NCBI RefSeq assembly: GCF_964204865.1
Contig: NC_135263.1
Span: 6,698,501-6,762,500 of the forward strand
DNA: 64,000 nucleotides
Reading direction: 5' to 3'
Source: Styela clava
Taxonomy: Eukaryota > Chordata > Ascidiacea > Stolidobranchia > Styelidae
Below the pieces are notes generated by a model that saw nothing but the letters and a program-made list of their open reading frames with translations, ran no database searches and was not told where the DNA came from. The translations under genes and the position numbers were made by a program. How positions within the stretch are numbered: position 1 is the first letter of the stretch; every line of letters starts with the position of its first letter. Below are positions 45,778-59,200 of the stretch, piece by piece.

Positions 45778-48480
45778 CACATGTCAAAAGAGGATTTTAT
45801 TGATTGATATAAAAAAGATTCATACACTCTACACAATACAATTTGAGTCGATGGGTACAAAATTTTAAAATTATGTGTAATCCATTGCTGAAAAAAGCCT
45901 ATTTCGCCTATATCGTCATAGGTGAAAAATCGTAAATTTATGCACTTTTCAAACATTACTCACATGTCTTTCCGCCCAAGAGGGGCGAGATTTTATTGAT
46001 TGATATAAAAAAGATTCATACACTCTACACAATACAATTTGAGTCGATGGGTACAAAATTTTAAAATTATGTGTAATCCATTGCTGAAAAAAGCCTATTT
46101 CGCCTATATCGCCATAGGTGAAAAATCGTAAATTTATGCACTTTTCAAACATTACTCACATGTCTTTCCGCCCAAGAGGGGCGAGATTTTATTGATTGAT
46201 ATAAAAAAGATTCATACACTCTACACAATACAATTTGAGTCGATGGGTACAAAATTTTAAAATTATGTGTAATCCATTGCTGAAAAAAGCCTATTTCGCC
46301 TATATCGTCATAGGTGAAAAATCGAAAATTCATGCACTTTTCAAACATTACTCACATGTCTTTCCGCCCAAGAGGGGCGAGATTTTATTGATTGATATAA
46401 AAAAGATTCATACACTCTACACAATACAATTTGAGTCGATGGGTACAAAATTTTAAAATTATGTGTAATCCATTGCTGAAAAACGCCTATTTCGCCTATA
46501 TCGTCATAGGTGAAAAATCGTAAATTTATGCACTTTTCAAACATTACTCACATGTCTTTCCGCCCAAGAGGGGCGAGATTTTATTGATTGATATAAAAAA
46601 GATTCATACACTCTACACAATACAATTTGAGTCGATGGGTACAAAATTTTAAAATTATGTGTAATCCATTGCTGAAAAAAGCCTATTTCGCCTATATCGC
46701 CATAGGTGAAAAATCGTAAATTTATGCACTTTTCAAACATTACTCACATGTCTTTCCGCCCAAGAGGGGCGAGATTTTATTGATTGATATAAAAAAGATT
46801 CATACACTCTACACAATACAGTTTGAGTCGATGGGTACAAAATTTTAAAATTATGTGTAATCCATTGCTGAAAAAAGCTTATTTCGCCTATATCGTCATA
46901 GGTGAAAAATCGTAAATTTATGCACTTTTCAAACATTACTCACATGTCTTTCCGCCCAAGAGGGGCGAGATTTTATTGATTGATATAAAAAAGATTCATA
47001 CACTCTACACAATACAATTTGAGTCGATGGGTACAAAATTTTAAAATTATGTGTAATCCATTGCTGAAAAAAGCCTATTTCGCCTATATCGTCATAGGTG
47101 AAAAATCGTAAATTCATGCACTTTTCAAACATTACTCACATGTCTTTCCGCCCAAGAGGGGCGAGATTTTATTGATTGATATAAAAAAGATTCATACACT
47201 CTACACAATACAATATGAGTCGATGGGTACAAAATTTCAAAATTATGTGTAATCCATTGCTGAAAAAAGCCTATTTCGCCTATATCGTCATAGGTGAAAA
47301 ATCGTAAATTTATGCACTTTTCAAACATTACTCACATGTCTTTCCGCCCAAGAGGGGCGAGATTTTATTGATTGATATAAAAAAGATTCATACACTCTAC
47401 ACAATACAATTTGAGTCGATGGGTACAAAATTTTGAAATTATGTGTAATCCATTGCTGAAAAAAGCCTATTTCGCCTATATCGTCATAGGTGAAAAATCG
47501 TAAATTTATGCACTTTTCAAATATTACTCACATGTCTTTCCGCCCAAGAGGGGCGAGATTTTATTGATTGATATAAAAAAGATTCATACACTCTACACAA
47601 TACAATTTGAGTCGATGGGTACAAAATTTTAAAATTATGTGTAATCCATTGCTGAAAAAAGCCTATTTCGCCTATATCGTCATAGGTGAAAAATCGTAAA
47701 TTTATGCACTTTTCAAACATTACTCACATGTCTTTCCGCCCAAGAGGGGCGAGATTTTATTGATTGATATAAAAAAGATTCATACACTCTACACAATACA
47801 ATTTGAGTCGATGGGTACAAAATTTTAAAATTATGTGTAATCCATTGCTGAAAAAAGCCTATTTCGCCTATATCGTCATAGGTGAAAAATCGTAAATTTA
47901 TGCACTTTTCAAACATTACTCACATGTCTTTCCGCCCAAGAGGGGCGAGATTTTATTGATTGATATAAAAAAGATTCATACACTCTACACAATACAATTT
48001 GAGTCGATGGGTACAAAATTTTAAAATTATGTGTAATCCATTGCTGAAAAAAGCCTATTTCGCCTATATCGTCATAGGTGAAAAATCGAAAATTCATGCA
48101 CTTTTCAAACATTACTCACATGTCTTTCCGCCCAAGAGGGGCGAGATTTTATTGATTGATATAAAAAAGATTCATACACTCTATACAATACAATTTGAGT
48201 CGATGGGTACAAAACTTTAAAATTATGTGAAATCCATTGCTGAAAAGTGCCTATGTCTCAAATATCGGTATAGGTCAAAAATCGTAATTCTATACACTTT
48301 TCAAACGTTAGTCACATCGCTTTCCTCCCAAGTGGGGAGAGATTTTATTATTTGATATTAATAAGGTTCTAAAAGTCTACAAAAAACAACTTGAGTCGAT
48401 GGGTACAAAATTTTAAAATTATGCGTAATCCATTGCTGAAAAAGCCTGTTTCGCATATATCGGCATGGTTGAAAAATCGT
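45778..48480 (-). repeat. Left array of the 196-bp tandem repeat (about 13.7 units)
   Basis: Exact 196-bp periodicity from GATTTTATTGATTGATATAA to its next copy. Central units differ at only a few positions; units near the right edge (48200-48480) are strongly diverged. Each unit carries a 67-codon minus-strand open frame that overlaps the next by 8 bases. Because 196 is not a multiple of 3, these frames are separate, and I treat them as by-products of near-identical units. Variants such as ATCGAAAATTCATG recur nine units (1,764 bp) apart, at 46321 and 48085. Confidence 0.95.
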
Positions 48481-49069
48481 ATATCATATATCATTCGATC
48501 GACGTACACAAAGGAAACAAAATATTCTTAAAGTTTGAGATTTATTCATATTTATTCAAAGTCCCAAATGCATATTTGATACATAATAAACAGACCTAAT
48601 ATTATACAGACAAAATTTGGAAGCCAAATCGTAGAGAATTAAACTAGAAAAAGCCCGGTTTAATTATTGAATATAAAACATACAAAAATACATACAATAT
48701 ATACATGTTATAAGTCTTTCGAATTCAAAATGTTTTGCCTAAGGTGCAATTAAAATACACATATTTAAGATGCAAAAAATTTAGAAGTCCATGTATCCAC
48801 GCAAACAGGGTGAGATTTTATCATTTTATACAAATGAGCTATATTTAATTAATAAGGTACATACACTATACATACATCTCAAAAACATACATTGCGTATA
48901 TATATATGTAATCAGTAACTGATAATTTTATATCTGAGCATGTCGTTTAGCATGTTTAATGGTCTAATAATGAATAAAACACATTTGATGCATTTACACT
49001 AATGAAAATCCAAAATGTCCGATTAAAAAAGAAATTGATAAAATTATCTGAACAAAATTTACCTGTTAC

Positions 49070-49158
49070 GCCAGTAAGGGGGTGCTGTTACTTCTGGGTG
49101 AGCCCCCAGACTAGTGGAGCGATGTAGCTGCCTTAAGGCTCCATTCTCTACTGGCACC
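49070..49158 (+). other. GC-rich segment with tRNA-like three-way fold
   Basis: A closing stem of 7 bp (GCCAGTA 49070-49076 with TACTGGC 49149-49155) encloses two hairpins: GGGGG/CCCCC (49078-49082 with 49103-49107) and TGGAGC/GCTCCA (49115-49120 with 49138-49143). The bases after the closing stem are A-CCA, as in a mature tRNA 3' end. There is no B-box (GTTCGANNC) and no normal anticodon or T arm, so it is not a canonical tRNA. It could be a structured RNA, a SINE head of another type, or chance. Confidence 0.35.
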
Positions 49159-49871
49159 AACAGGCAACAGTAAGGCCACGAGCCATCATCCATCCTTCGT
49201 GTTGACTAAACTTCTGAAAAAAATATGTGATATGCTAACTAATTAATATTTAATATAATTCTACACGGACTCGAGACCAATAAAATGTGGACAGTATGCC
49301 CGTGGTTTGATTGTCAGCATGTTCGTGGTTTGCCCGTTATCCCTTTGAAAGATTGGCTGCGCATTTTACTGTTCTGAATTTAAACACTTCTGGTTTAGTA
49401 TCAATTTTTACCTCTTTTTCTGAAAACATTAATCTTATACGTCAACGAAGCAGTAAATACAAGTTTTACATTGATAATTAGTAAGACATCAGAACAACTT
49501 AACACATATACCAGAAATTTAGTTTTCAGGTTTAAAAATCTTTCCCTAATTGAACAAACTTGACATCTTCAACTTACATCAGTTGAACGTGGTTGGTGGA
49601 ATAATCTGATAACACTCATCGTTATTGGGGTACGTGAAAAAGCATCAAAAGGAAATTAGTCTTGTATTATGGCACCGTGTCATAGGCCGAAAACAAATAT
49701 ATAGTCAACAAAGTGATAAGGAAAATACCGGTACAGAATATGGTGATACTGCACCTGATCAATTAGAGCCTTTTTTTTTCTTGACGAGACACATTTCAAT
49801 ATAGAGTTCAATAAACCATTTTGATGCAAAGATTCGAATTATGTCATATTGGATAGAATTGTCCTATTTAT

Positions 49872-50130
49872 TACGGGGAGAGGGAAGGCCGATAGAATGG
49901 TTTATTCATACGGCGCGACACGGCCTTAGGACAGGGTTACGAGTCCATAAAAATAGCCAACCAGGTATTTAATTCCGGTGCACGGACTTGACGTCGGAGG
50001 AAGTTGTAATCGACCGGGCATTACATGAACCACTTTCTAGAGACCAGCAGTCCTCTTGCATATGATTATCCCAAAGGATTTGAATCTTTGAACCTGCCCA
50101 TCGCATTCGGAGATGCGGTGGTAAACTAAT
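49872..50130 (-). repeat. tRNA-derived SINE, copy C
   Basis: The reverse complement retains a B-box-like GATTCAAATCC (plus-strand 50076-50086), the GATGCGGTGGTAAAC-like linker and the body shared with copy A (GGAGGAAGT, GACCGGGCATTACATGAACC). It ends at GGGGAGAGGGAAGGCC. Confidence 0.7.
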
Positions 50131-50988
50131 TTAAAACGTTTGCACCATGCAAAAACCGAAGCACCAACCGTTTTGTAACAAGACATTGTCCGTTGTTATG
50201 GTGTGCGGATGCTATAATGTCATCAATATTCCCATTCTCTCCAAGTTGAAGAGGTGCAGAAAAAGGAATCACATCCGCGGTGAGATGAAAAGTCGTTCAT
50301 AACTCTTAGTCACCTTACGTCACCCATCATATCCAACCATCCAACGTCAACATCGCACAAAATCCATAATTTCAGCGAGTATGTAAACAAGTTTTTAAAA
50401 AAAGGTTTCGAAATTGTGACATGTATTTGAATGTGGTGATCGGATTATATGGTCGAGAAAATTAAAAGAACCAAAACCTATAAGCCGTTTCATAATTTCT
50501 CGTGTACTCGTTTGTCATCTTTGACTGATAAGAAAGCCCATGCATTAATAACATCGCGTGAACTAAAAATCTATTTCTTGCAACTTCTGAACGGCGAAAA
50601 AGTCATTTTATATTAAAAACGGTTGCGCTCATGCTACTGAAGAAAGAAGTCAACCTATGATCCCCAACACCAAACCATGAGATATTTTGACCTATCTAAT
50701 TGCTAATCCCATATCTGATATGGAGACCGTATCCCGCTATGCAGTTTTCTGCATCTGCCTCGAGATAAATATGAATATATACTAGCATACAATCCTACCA
50801 AATATTCCAAACAACTATTCAAGTATGCCAATATGAGCACAAAAACATCATAAAATGTAGGTCAATAATTATGACAAACAAACCTTTTTTAAAAATTGCA
50901 TCAACATTTTGTTGCAGGATTACGACGAACGCCTGCAGCCCCATATCGGAAAGATTGACGTCGTCCCCAGCCCAGTATTCACCTAATG

Positions 50989-51632
50989 CAGGGGTGGGCA
51001 AATTACGGCCCGCGGGCCGGATCCGGCCCACCCGAGTGTTTCATCCGGCCCACTTGTGCCGACATCAAGACTATGGTTTTTATGAATATAAATTTCCGTT
51101 GAAAGTATCGATGATTTAAAATGACATTTCATTGAAAATATCGATTACTGATCTTCGGCTAAAGTAAATACCGTAATCCCTACGTATGGATGTTTCCCCC
51201 TGGTTATATCCGTAACAATGACCAATCAGCAAAAAGTTTACGATGAGGTAGCTAACAATTAAAGATATTCGAGCATAGATGTAAACATTGCCTAGTTTTA
51301 GCGATTTTGCGTGAATTTGTCGATTTTTAGTTGTGTTTCAATAAATTAGTTGTAAATGAACTGTTTAAATTGTCACTATGTCTTTCGGTGAGATGTAAAT
51401 CAGTTTGTACGTGTCAACTATCCAAAACACTTGCAAACTTCTTTTTCTATAAACTTTATTCGTGCAGCTGCCGTAATTTGCCATCCTCTGCAATAACGTC
51501 CCATTAATAATCGTTATGTCTACGTATTTACAAATAACCGTTTTTGATCATTCTGATTTTGGATCCTCTGGCCCAGTAACCAGGTCTATTATCCGAATCC
51601 GGCCCACTCAGTAAAGTAATTGCCCACCCCTG
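50989..51632. mobile_element. Non-autonomous hAT-like element with perfect TSD (644 bp)
   Basis: Ends CAGGGGTGGGCAA and TTGCCCACCCCTG are perfect inverted repeats. The TSD ACCTAATG is perfect (50981-50988 and 51633-51640). CCGGCCCAC repeats lie inside both ends. Internal phrases are shared with the element at 28689. No transposase was recognised. Confidence 0.9.
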
Positions 51633-52095
51633 ACCTAATGCTTCTAAGTTTATAATGCTCTATCTTTTAGTTATTGCCAATCGACAAATAGCATCATTGA
51701 CCTCTGGCACGCAGTGAGCATGTCGGCCTGGTTGAGGAAGCACCAATACCAAAACAACCTAAAATAAATAAATAAACTTGATCTATTAATGAAATGGAGA
51801 TGGTATTTGACGCAGCATTTCAAGTTACAATGTGAATATAATAGCTTGGCTTACAGAGTTTGATAATTCTTGTTCCCTATTGTTGTCAAATGTAACGAAA
51901 AAGCAGCAAAACTATAAACGAAAAGATGTATCTCCCTTTGTACTCAGATACACGAGCGACACGGCATCCAAAAGTGGGTTCAAGTCTTTCTCGTTTCGCT
52001 TTCCATACGTTGAACAAGGGCCATCGATGTCGTTCGTACTGAGCGCAAGGATTATATGTCTACCAGGTGGAACATTTTACCCTCCAATATCTAAT

Positions 52096-55000
52096 AAATG
52101 ATTTTAAAATTTTGTACCCGTCGACTTAAATTGTATTGTGCAGAGATATTGAATCTTTTCAATATCAATCAATAAAATCTCGCCCCTCTTGGGCGGAAAG
52201 AAATGAGAGTAATGTTTGAAAAGTGCCTAATTTTACGATTTTCCACCTATGACGATATAGGCGAAATAAGCTTTTTTCAGCAATGGATTACACATAATTT
52301 TAAAATTTTGTACCCATCGACTCCATATGTATTGTGTAGAGTTTAAGAACATTTTTAATATTAATCCATAAAATCACGTGACACTTGGGCGGAAAGATAT
52401 GTGAGTAACGTTTGAAAAGTGCATAAATTTACGATTTTTCACCTATGACGATATAGGCGAAATAGGCTTTTTTCAGCAATGGATTACACATAATTTTAAA
52501 ATTTTGTACCCATCGACTCAAATTGTATTGTGTAGAGTGTATGAATATTTTTTATATCAATCAATAAAATCTCGCCCCTCTTGGGCGGAAAGACATGTGA
52601 GTAATGTTTGAAAAGTGCATAAATTTACGATTTTTCACCTATGACGATATAGGCGAAATAGGCTTTTTTCAGCAATGGATTACACATAATTTTAAAATTT
52701 TGTACCCATCGACTCAAATTGTATTGTGCAGAGTGTATGAATCTTTTTTATATCAATCAATAAAATCTCGCCCCTCTTGGGCGGAAAGACATGTGAGTAA
52801 TGTTTGAAAAGTGCATAAATTTACGATTTTTCACCTATGACGATATAGGCGAAATAAGCTTTTTTCAGCAATGGATTACACATAATTTTAAAATTTTGTA
52901 CCCATCGACTCAAATTGTATTGTGTAGAGTGTATGAATCTTTTTTATATCAATCAATAAAATCTCGCCCCTCTTGGGCGGAAAGACATGTGAGTATTGTT
53001 TGAAAAGTGCATAAATTTACGATTTTTCACCTATGACGATATAGGCGAAATAGGCTTTTTTCAGCAATGGATTACACATAATTTTAAAATTTTGTACCCA
53101 TCGACTCAAATTGTATTGTGTAGAGTGTATGAATCTTTTTTATATCAATCAATAAAATCTCGCCCCTCTTGGGCGGAAAGACATGTGAGTAATATTTGAA
53201 AAGTGCATAAATTTACGATTTTTCACCTATGACGATATAGGCGAAATAGGCTTTTTTCAGCAATGGATTACACATAATTTTAAAATTTTGTACCCATCGA
53301 CTCAAATTGTATTGTGTAGAGTGTATGAATCTTTTTTATATCAATCAATAAAATCTCGCCCCTCTTGGGCGGAAAGACATGTGAGTAATATTTGAAAAGT
53401 GCATAAATTTACGATTTTTCACCTATGACGATATAGGCGAAATAGGCTTTTTTCAGCAATGGATTACACATAATTTTAAAATTTTGTACCCATCGACTCA
53501 AATTGTATTGTGTAGAGTGTATGAATCTTTTTTATATCAATCAATAAAATCTCGCCCCTCTTGGGCGGAAAGACATGTGAGTAATGTTTGAAAAGTGCAT
53601 AAATTTACGATTTTTCACCTATGACGATATAGGCGAAATAGGCTTTTTTCAGCAATGGATTACACATAATTTTAAAATTTTGTACCCATCGACTCAAATT
53701 GTATTGTGTAGAGTGTATGAATCTTTTTTATATCAATCAATAAAATCTCGCCCCTCTTGGGCGGAAAGACATGTGAGTAATGTTTGAAAAGTGCATAAAT
53801 TTACGATTTTTCACCTATGACGATATAGGCGAAATAGGCTTTTTTCAGCAATGGATTACACATAATTTTAAAATTTTGTACCCATCGACTCAAATTGTAT
53901 TGTGTAGAGTGTATGAATCTTTTTTATATCAATCAATAAAATCTCGCCCCTCTTGGGCGGAAAGACATGTGAGTAATGTTTGAAAAGTGCATAAATTTAC
54001 GATTTTTCACCTATGACGATATAGGCGAAATAGGCTTTTTTCAGCAATGGATTACACATAATTTTAAAATTTTGTACCCATCGACTCAAATTGTATTGTG
54101 CAGAGTGTATGAATCTTTTTTATATCAATCAATAAAATCTCGCCCCTCTTGGGCGGAAAGACATGTGAGTAATGTTTGAAAAGTGCATGAATTTTCGATT
54201 TTTCACCTATGACGATATAGGCGAAATAGGCTTCTTTCAGCAATGGATTACACATAATTTTAAAATTTTGTACCCATCGACTCAAATTGTATTGTGTAGA
54301 GTGTATGAATCTTTTTTATATCAATCAATAAAATCTCGCCCCTCTTGGGCGGAAAGACATGTGAGTAATGTTTGAAAAGTGCATAAATTTACGATTTTTC
54401 ACCTATGACGATATAGGCGAAATAGGCTTTTTTCAGCAATGGATTACACATAATTTTAAAATTTTGTACCCATCGACTCAAATTGTATTGTGTAGAGTGT
54501 ATGAATCTTTTTTATATCAATCAATAAAATCTCGCCCCTCTTGGGCGGAAAGACATGTGAGAAATGTTTGAAAAGTGCATAAATTTACGATTTTTCACCT
54601 ATGACGATATAGGCGAAATAGGCTTTTTTCAGCAATGGATTACACATAATTTTAAAATTTTGTACCCATCGACTCAAATTGTATTGTGTAGAGTGTATGA
54701 ATCTTTTTTATATCAATCAATAAAATCTCGCCCCTCTTGGGCGGAAAGACATGTGAGTATTGTTTGAAAAGTGCATAAATTTACGATTTTTCACCTATGA
54801 CGATATAGGCGAAATAGGCTTTTTTCAGCAATGGATTACACATAATTTTAAAATTTTGTACCCATCGACTCAAATTGTATTGTGTAGAGTGTATGAATCT
54901 TTTTTATGTCAATCAATAAAATCTCGCCCCTCTTGGGCGGAAAGACATGTGAGTAATGTTTGAAAAGTGCATAAATTTACGATTTTTCACCTATGACGAT

Positions 55001-55165
55001 ATAGGCGAAATAGGCTTTTTTCAGCAATGGATTACACATAATTTTAAAATTTTGTACCCATCGACTCAAATTGTATTGTGTAGAGTGTATGAATCTTTTT
55101 TATATCAATCAATAAAATCTCGCCCCTCTTGGGCGGAAAGACATGTGAGTAATGTTTGAAAAGTG
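52096..55165 (+). repeat. Right array of the 196-bp tandem repeat, inverted relative to the left array (about 15.6 units)
   Basis: Same unit as the left array in reverse orientation. The left edge (52096-52580, facing the spacer) is diverged and the rest is nearly uniform. Each unit includes CGCCCCTCTTGGGCG (a 5-bp hairpin) preceded by AATAAA, and a 67-codon plus-strand open frame. Variant GAGTATTGTTTG recurs nine units apart, at 52991 and 54755. Confidence 0.95.
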
Positions 55166-56290
55166 TATGTTTTACGATATTTACTTTTAAAGTAATTACT
55201 CGTGCTGCATTTTTTTTGTTCAAAACTCATATTTATAAGCTTTTGTTTGATGATTCGCACTTTACATTTTTCTGGCACGCACTTATTGTTCCAATTTACA
55301 GAAATAACGTATATAACTTCATTTTTGTATTTTTATATTCATTCGCTTCCTAATTGCGTATGGAAATTTAGTCCCGCCTCCGATTCTGATATGATATTTG
55401 AACTTTTCGCTTGGTTGCACACAAAGTCACCGTGAGAGTCACTTCACAGTGGTCAGTGGTACCGATATGTTTCAGAATAAGTAAGCCGGGGCGTGGAGTC
55501 ATTTATTCCTGTTTATTGACAAAAGTTGCAAGGAGCCATATGATCGAATTCTTGAAAATTGACTTTTCTATTACAGGAGGTAGGCTACAGCGGGTGTAGT
55601 AATGAATCAAATGATAGATACCATTACGGTACCGGTAGCCTAGTGTTTGTTCCTTATTATTGAAAGCAAACAAATTACGGTAATTTCATCTGTCCATTGA
55701 ACTTGTATTACAGTATGACACATTTCTCAGTTTCCAAAAATAGCCCAATTATAACACCTGGACAATGAGTGGGAAACCCCTCCTTTACGAGACAGTTTGG
55801 ACCTCCATATAGGCGTAAATTCTGTATTACTTGGTCTATGGATTGGAATAAGGCTTGTTTCTACTCTGGAGTTGAATTTCCAAACTTCTTAAACTTTTTT
55901 GAGCGCGAACCAAATCTAAGTTTTTGACGTCAGAGTGACATAATTTTTGGATGACACAGTCTGGTCTGGTGGGGTTAGGATTGAAATACAGACATATGCA
56001 AAAATTGTCATGCTGCGGTAAGTCCACTAGTACTTGAGGTACGAATCTACACTAAATCCTAATACTGTAATATGTAGGCTATGCATGTCTAATATTATCC
56101 AATTGTAGTTATATTACAATATATTATACGGTACTCGAGCCCCCTTTCTACCACCATGTTCTTCAATAATTGTCAATATCTGTATTTTACCAGGCTTGAA
56201 AAGTATTATCTTTATATTTCCATATTTTGCCACTTTCCATGTTGCAAACCTTGTGTCATGCAATGTCCTGGCATGGCATGAATAAAGAAC
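55166..56290 (+). other. Flank between the right array and the DHHC gene
   Basis: Presumably 5' flank and UTR of the DHHC gene; no TATA box or first non-coding exon can be fixed. An isolated hAT end lies at 55878-55920. Confidence 0.4.
55878..55920 (+). mobile_element. Isolated hAT end related to the element at 44621
   Basis: TTCTTAAACTTTTTTGAGCG followed by CGAACCAAATCTAA matches bases 7-45 of the 44621 element in the same orientation. The outer CAGTGG is lost and no partner end is present. Confidence 0.6.
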
Positions 56291-59200
56291 ATGGTCTGCA
56301 CTGACGGGAATAAAGTTCGGGTTCATCCACGTAATCAGCAAAATCAGTTTGTTAGGATTAACGGGTGGACACGACCTATCCATTATTTACAGGTAACGAT
56401 TTCTTTGTAAACTATATTTATTCTTGGGTTTGGTATATATCATCATTCTACCACCTATTCTCTCAATATTATAATTCTACCTTCTATTGAATGACAAAAA
56501 TAATTTAACTTGGAATAATCTTTTCGAATATGAAATATCGAATATATTCGGAAATGGGTCTGTTCCGGAAGAGAAACCCTTCAATACTTTGAGACTATTG
56601 TAAATTTGTAAAAATTGAATTTGTTTATGCAGAATAATTGAGATAGACATTTTAAATGAAAATATTTTAAATTATTCTCAAAATCACAAAGGCATTCGTG
56701 CTACTTTAATTGCGTAAAATGATAATGTTTCGAAATGAAAATTTCAAAAATATTCCCAAAATCAAGAATATAGGATATGATTAATTTCAAATTGATTCAA
56801 ATAGTTATAATCCTTTTGGACATCAAGTCCATGCAACTGAACTGCCATGGTTTGTCATATGATTTGGTCTTATCGAGATTACTTTTCCCAAGGATGGATA
56901 TCAAAAACCTGTCCTATCCCAGCTTCTTTATATATGTATTTGGCCTCCCAACTTCTGTTTGAATTTATTAATTTTGCAGGTGATTGCCTGGGTTGTGCTT
57001 TTCCTCTTTTCACTTGTATATTTTGGAGTTGTTGCTATAGCTGTAGTTACACCATGGAAACCTGCAGCTTATGTGGTATGTGTACAGAGTTCATATTATT
57101 TTATCTTTGTCATTTTGAGATGATCATATTTTCATAATTTATCACAGACTAATTACATCATCTCCCCATTAATCATTTGGCGAAAGTTTCGAAAAAATTG
57201 TAGTTTTGCCTCGAAACTACAATTTCTTATCACCTGTCCGAACTGATGAAGGCTATTTTGGAAAATAATTATTCGTATACACTGAATAAATTGATCATAT
57301 TTTGCCTATTTGTATTTCAAGCAAACCCCATATATCTCAAATTGCAGTGCCATGTTTGACTTTGTATGCAATAGGCATCAAAACATTTGCCTTTTTCAGA
57401 CTATTTCTTTCTATCGAATTAAAATCCATATTATCACAGTGTGTAGGGATTCTATTACTTCTTCATGTGGCTGCGCATCTTGCTGCAACAACTAAAAATC
57501 CTGGAGATGAAAATGCTCGTGCACAAATCAAACAAAATCACCAGATGCCAGATTTTGATAGATCAAAACATGAACATGTGATTGAAAATGAATACTGCAA
57601 TTTATGTGAAACATATGTGTAAGTTGTTTTTATCGCTATTGAGTAATTAGTATTCTTTACTTACGCAACCAAGTGCAATACATCATGATTCGAGAATTAT
57701 TGATTAGGTTAACCAAAAAATTTTAAACTTGAGTATAGAGAAAAGTCATTTCCTACGTTTTCATTCCTTACGTTTTCATTCAATGGCCTATTACTTGATT
57801 ATGTTCAAGGTGCCAAGGGTTAATTTTTATCGAAATTTAAACTGAGGTGTATTAGAAAATAGGATCCTAAGAATTAATAATTGAAATTTGCTATTCAAAA
57901 TACATAATTTTGAATTTAACATATATTCACGATTTTATTGAATAATTGATGAAATGAAAATAAACTGCGATGCAAAGTTTGAAAATATCAATACATTCAA
58001 GTGCGATGTTACTTAATCTAAATTTTTAAGCTGTATCCAAGTATATATAATATATAATGTAATCTGTTTTATTTATTACTTTTTCAGCAAATCGTGATTT
58101 TTTTAAATTTCACCAAGGAGATGTAAGCTCCAGAACCATTAAGATATGCCTCTAATCATGTCATATTAAAATAGATAGCCTAATGTAGATTTTTCCATTA
58201 CTAAATTTAATAATACTTTTTGTGTTGAAATCTTTTGAAAAATGTGAATTAGAGATAAAAGCCTGTCATGGTGTCCCATCCAAAATAAATCAATTACCGT
58301 AATACTAATCGCTTATATCCAATTTGCATGTCTCGATCACCTATCTGGATTAACATCACATTAGAGATGGTGGTATTAATTTTTGTCATTTTTTTACATT
58401 ACAGAAACAAGGAAAGCAAACACTGTAGAGCATGTAATAAATGTGTAAAACACTTTGACCATCATTGTCTTTGGCTTAACAATTGTGTTGGACAACGGAA
58501 TTACAGGTGAGATAGATGGAATAGGATAGGACTCATGTTTTTACGATGTGATGACTTGATCATAAGTCGAACTACAGCCTCGTGTCCGCTCACCAGTCCC
58601 TGTTGGGTATGGAGATAGCTGTTATAAATGCATGGACATGATGATACAATAAACCTTAACCTACTAGTGATACGTGAACCACCTCATGACAATGACATTG
58701 TCTTATGGATTGAATAGGGTGGCTCTATTGAATATGGTGGCTCTATTGAATATGGTGACTAAAAATTTTAAAACTAATCTAATGTTCATTGTATGATTCA
58801 ACTATATTGGTCTACTATATTTACTTTGTAATATTAAGCTTTATATTTTAAACACATAATAGCGCGATTTCACAGATATTTATTCAGTTTTTTCAAGTTC
58901 AGTTAGTTCTGGAAAGGTGAAATGTCTTAAATACACTCATTTTTGATATTTCCAAAACTTTCATTTAGAGAGTACCTGCGATATGAATAAAATATAATTC
59001 TACTATTTCTTTCTTTCAGATATTTTTTCACTACAATTTCAACAGCTTTTCTTGGTAGTTTGGTCATCGTGATTGTTTCTTTATTTGTTTTTATCAATTC
59101 TTTGATGGCATTTCAATATCTAGATCCGAGTAAGTATAGTAGTGTATGTGTGGTTGAATTGAGTGGCTAGTTTCGTAATCAGACGTTTAAAAAATTTGAC

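Larger units (their letters stand above)
48486..52094. other. Spacer between the two inverted 196-bp arrays
   Basis: AT-rich, no gene recognised. It contains a GC-rich structured island (49070-49158), a SINE (49872-50130) and a hAT MITE (50989-51632). If the flanking arrays are the arms of one foldback element, this is its loop, but no transposase was found in it. Confidence 0.6.

Noticed and set aside
49070-49158. tRNA gene
   Set aside because: There is a 7-bp acceptor-like stem and ACCA, but no B-box, no T arm of normal size and no anticodon arm.
45949-55159. More than 20 overlapping 67-codon open frames, each starting MFEKC
   Set aside because: They arise because nearly identical 196-bp units each lack stops in that frame. 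They overlap by 8 bases, change frame between units, and another open frame runs antisense, so nothing marks them as genes.
45778-55165. CRISPR-like array
   Set aside because: The units are 196 bp, directly contiguous and without unique spacers, and the genome is eukaryotic.
44621-55920. Related hAT ends as the two termini of one element enclosing both arrays
   Set aside because: The two ends (44621 and 55878) are in the same orientation, and the first already has its own inverted partner at 45462.
57302-57439. Longer version of DHHC exon 3 starting upstream of 57440
   Set aside because: Earlier AG sites break the frame with exon 2. The acceptor at 57437-57439 keeps phase 0 and reproduces the AAYV-CVGI continuity expected from ZDHHC1.
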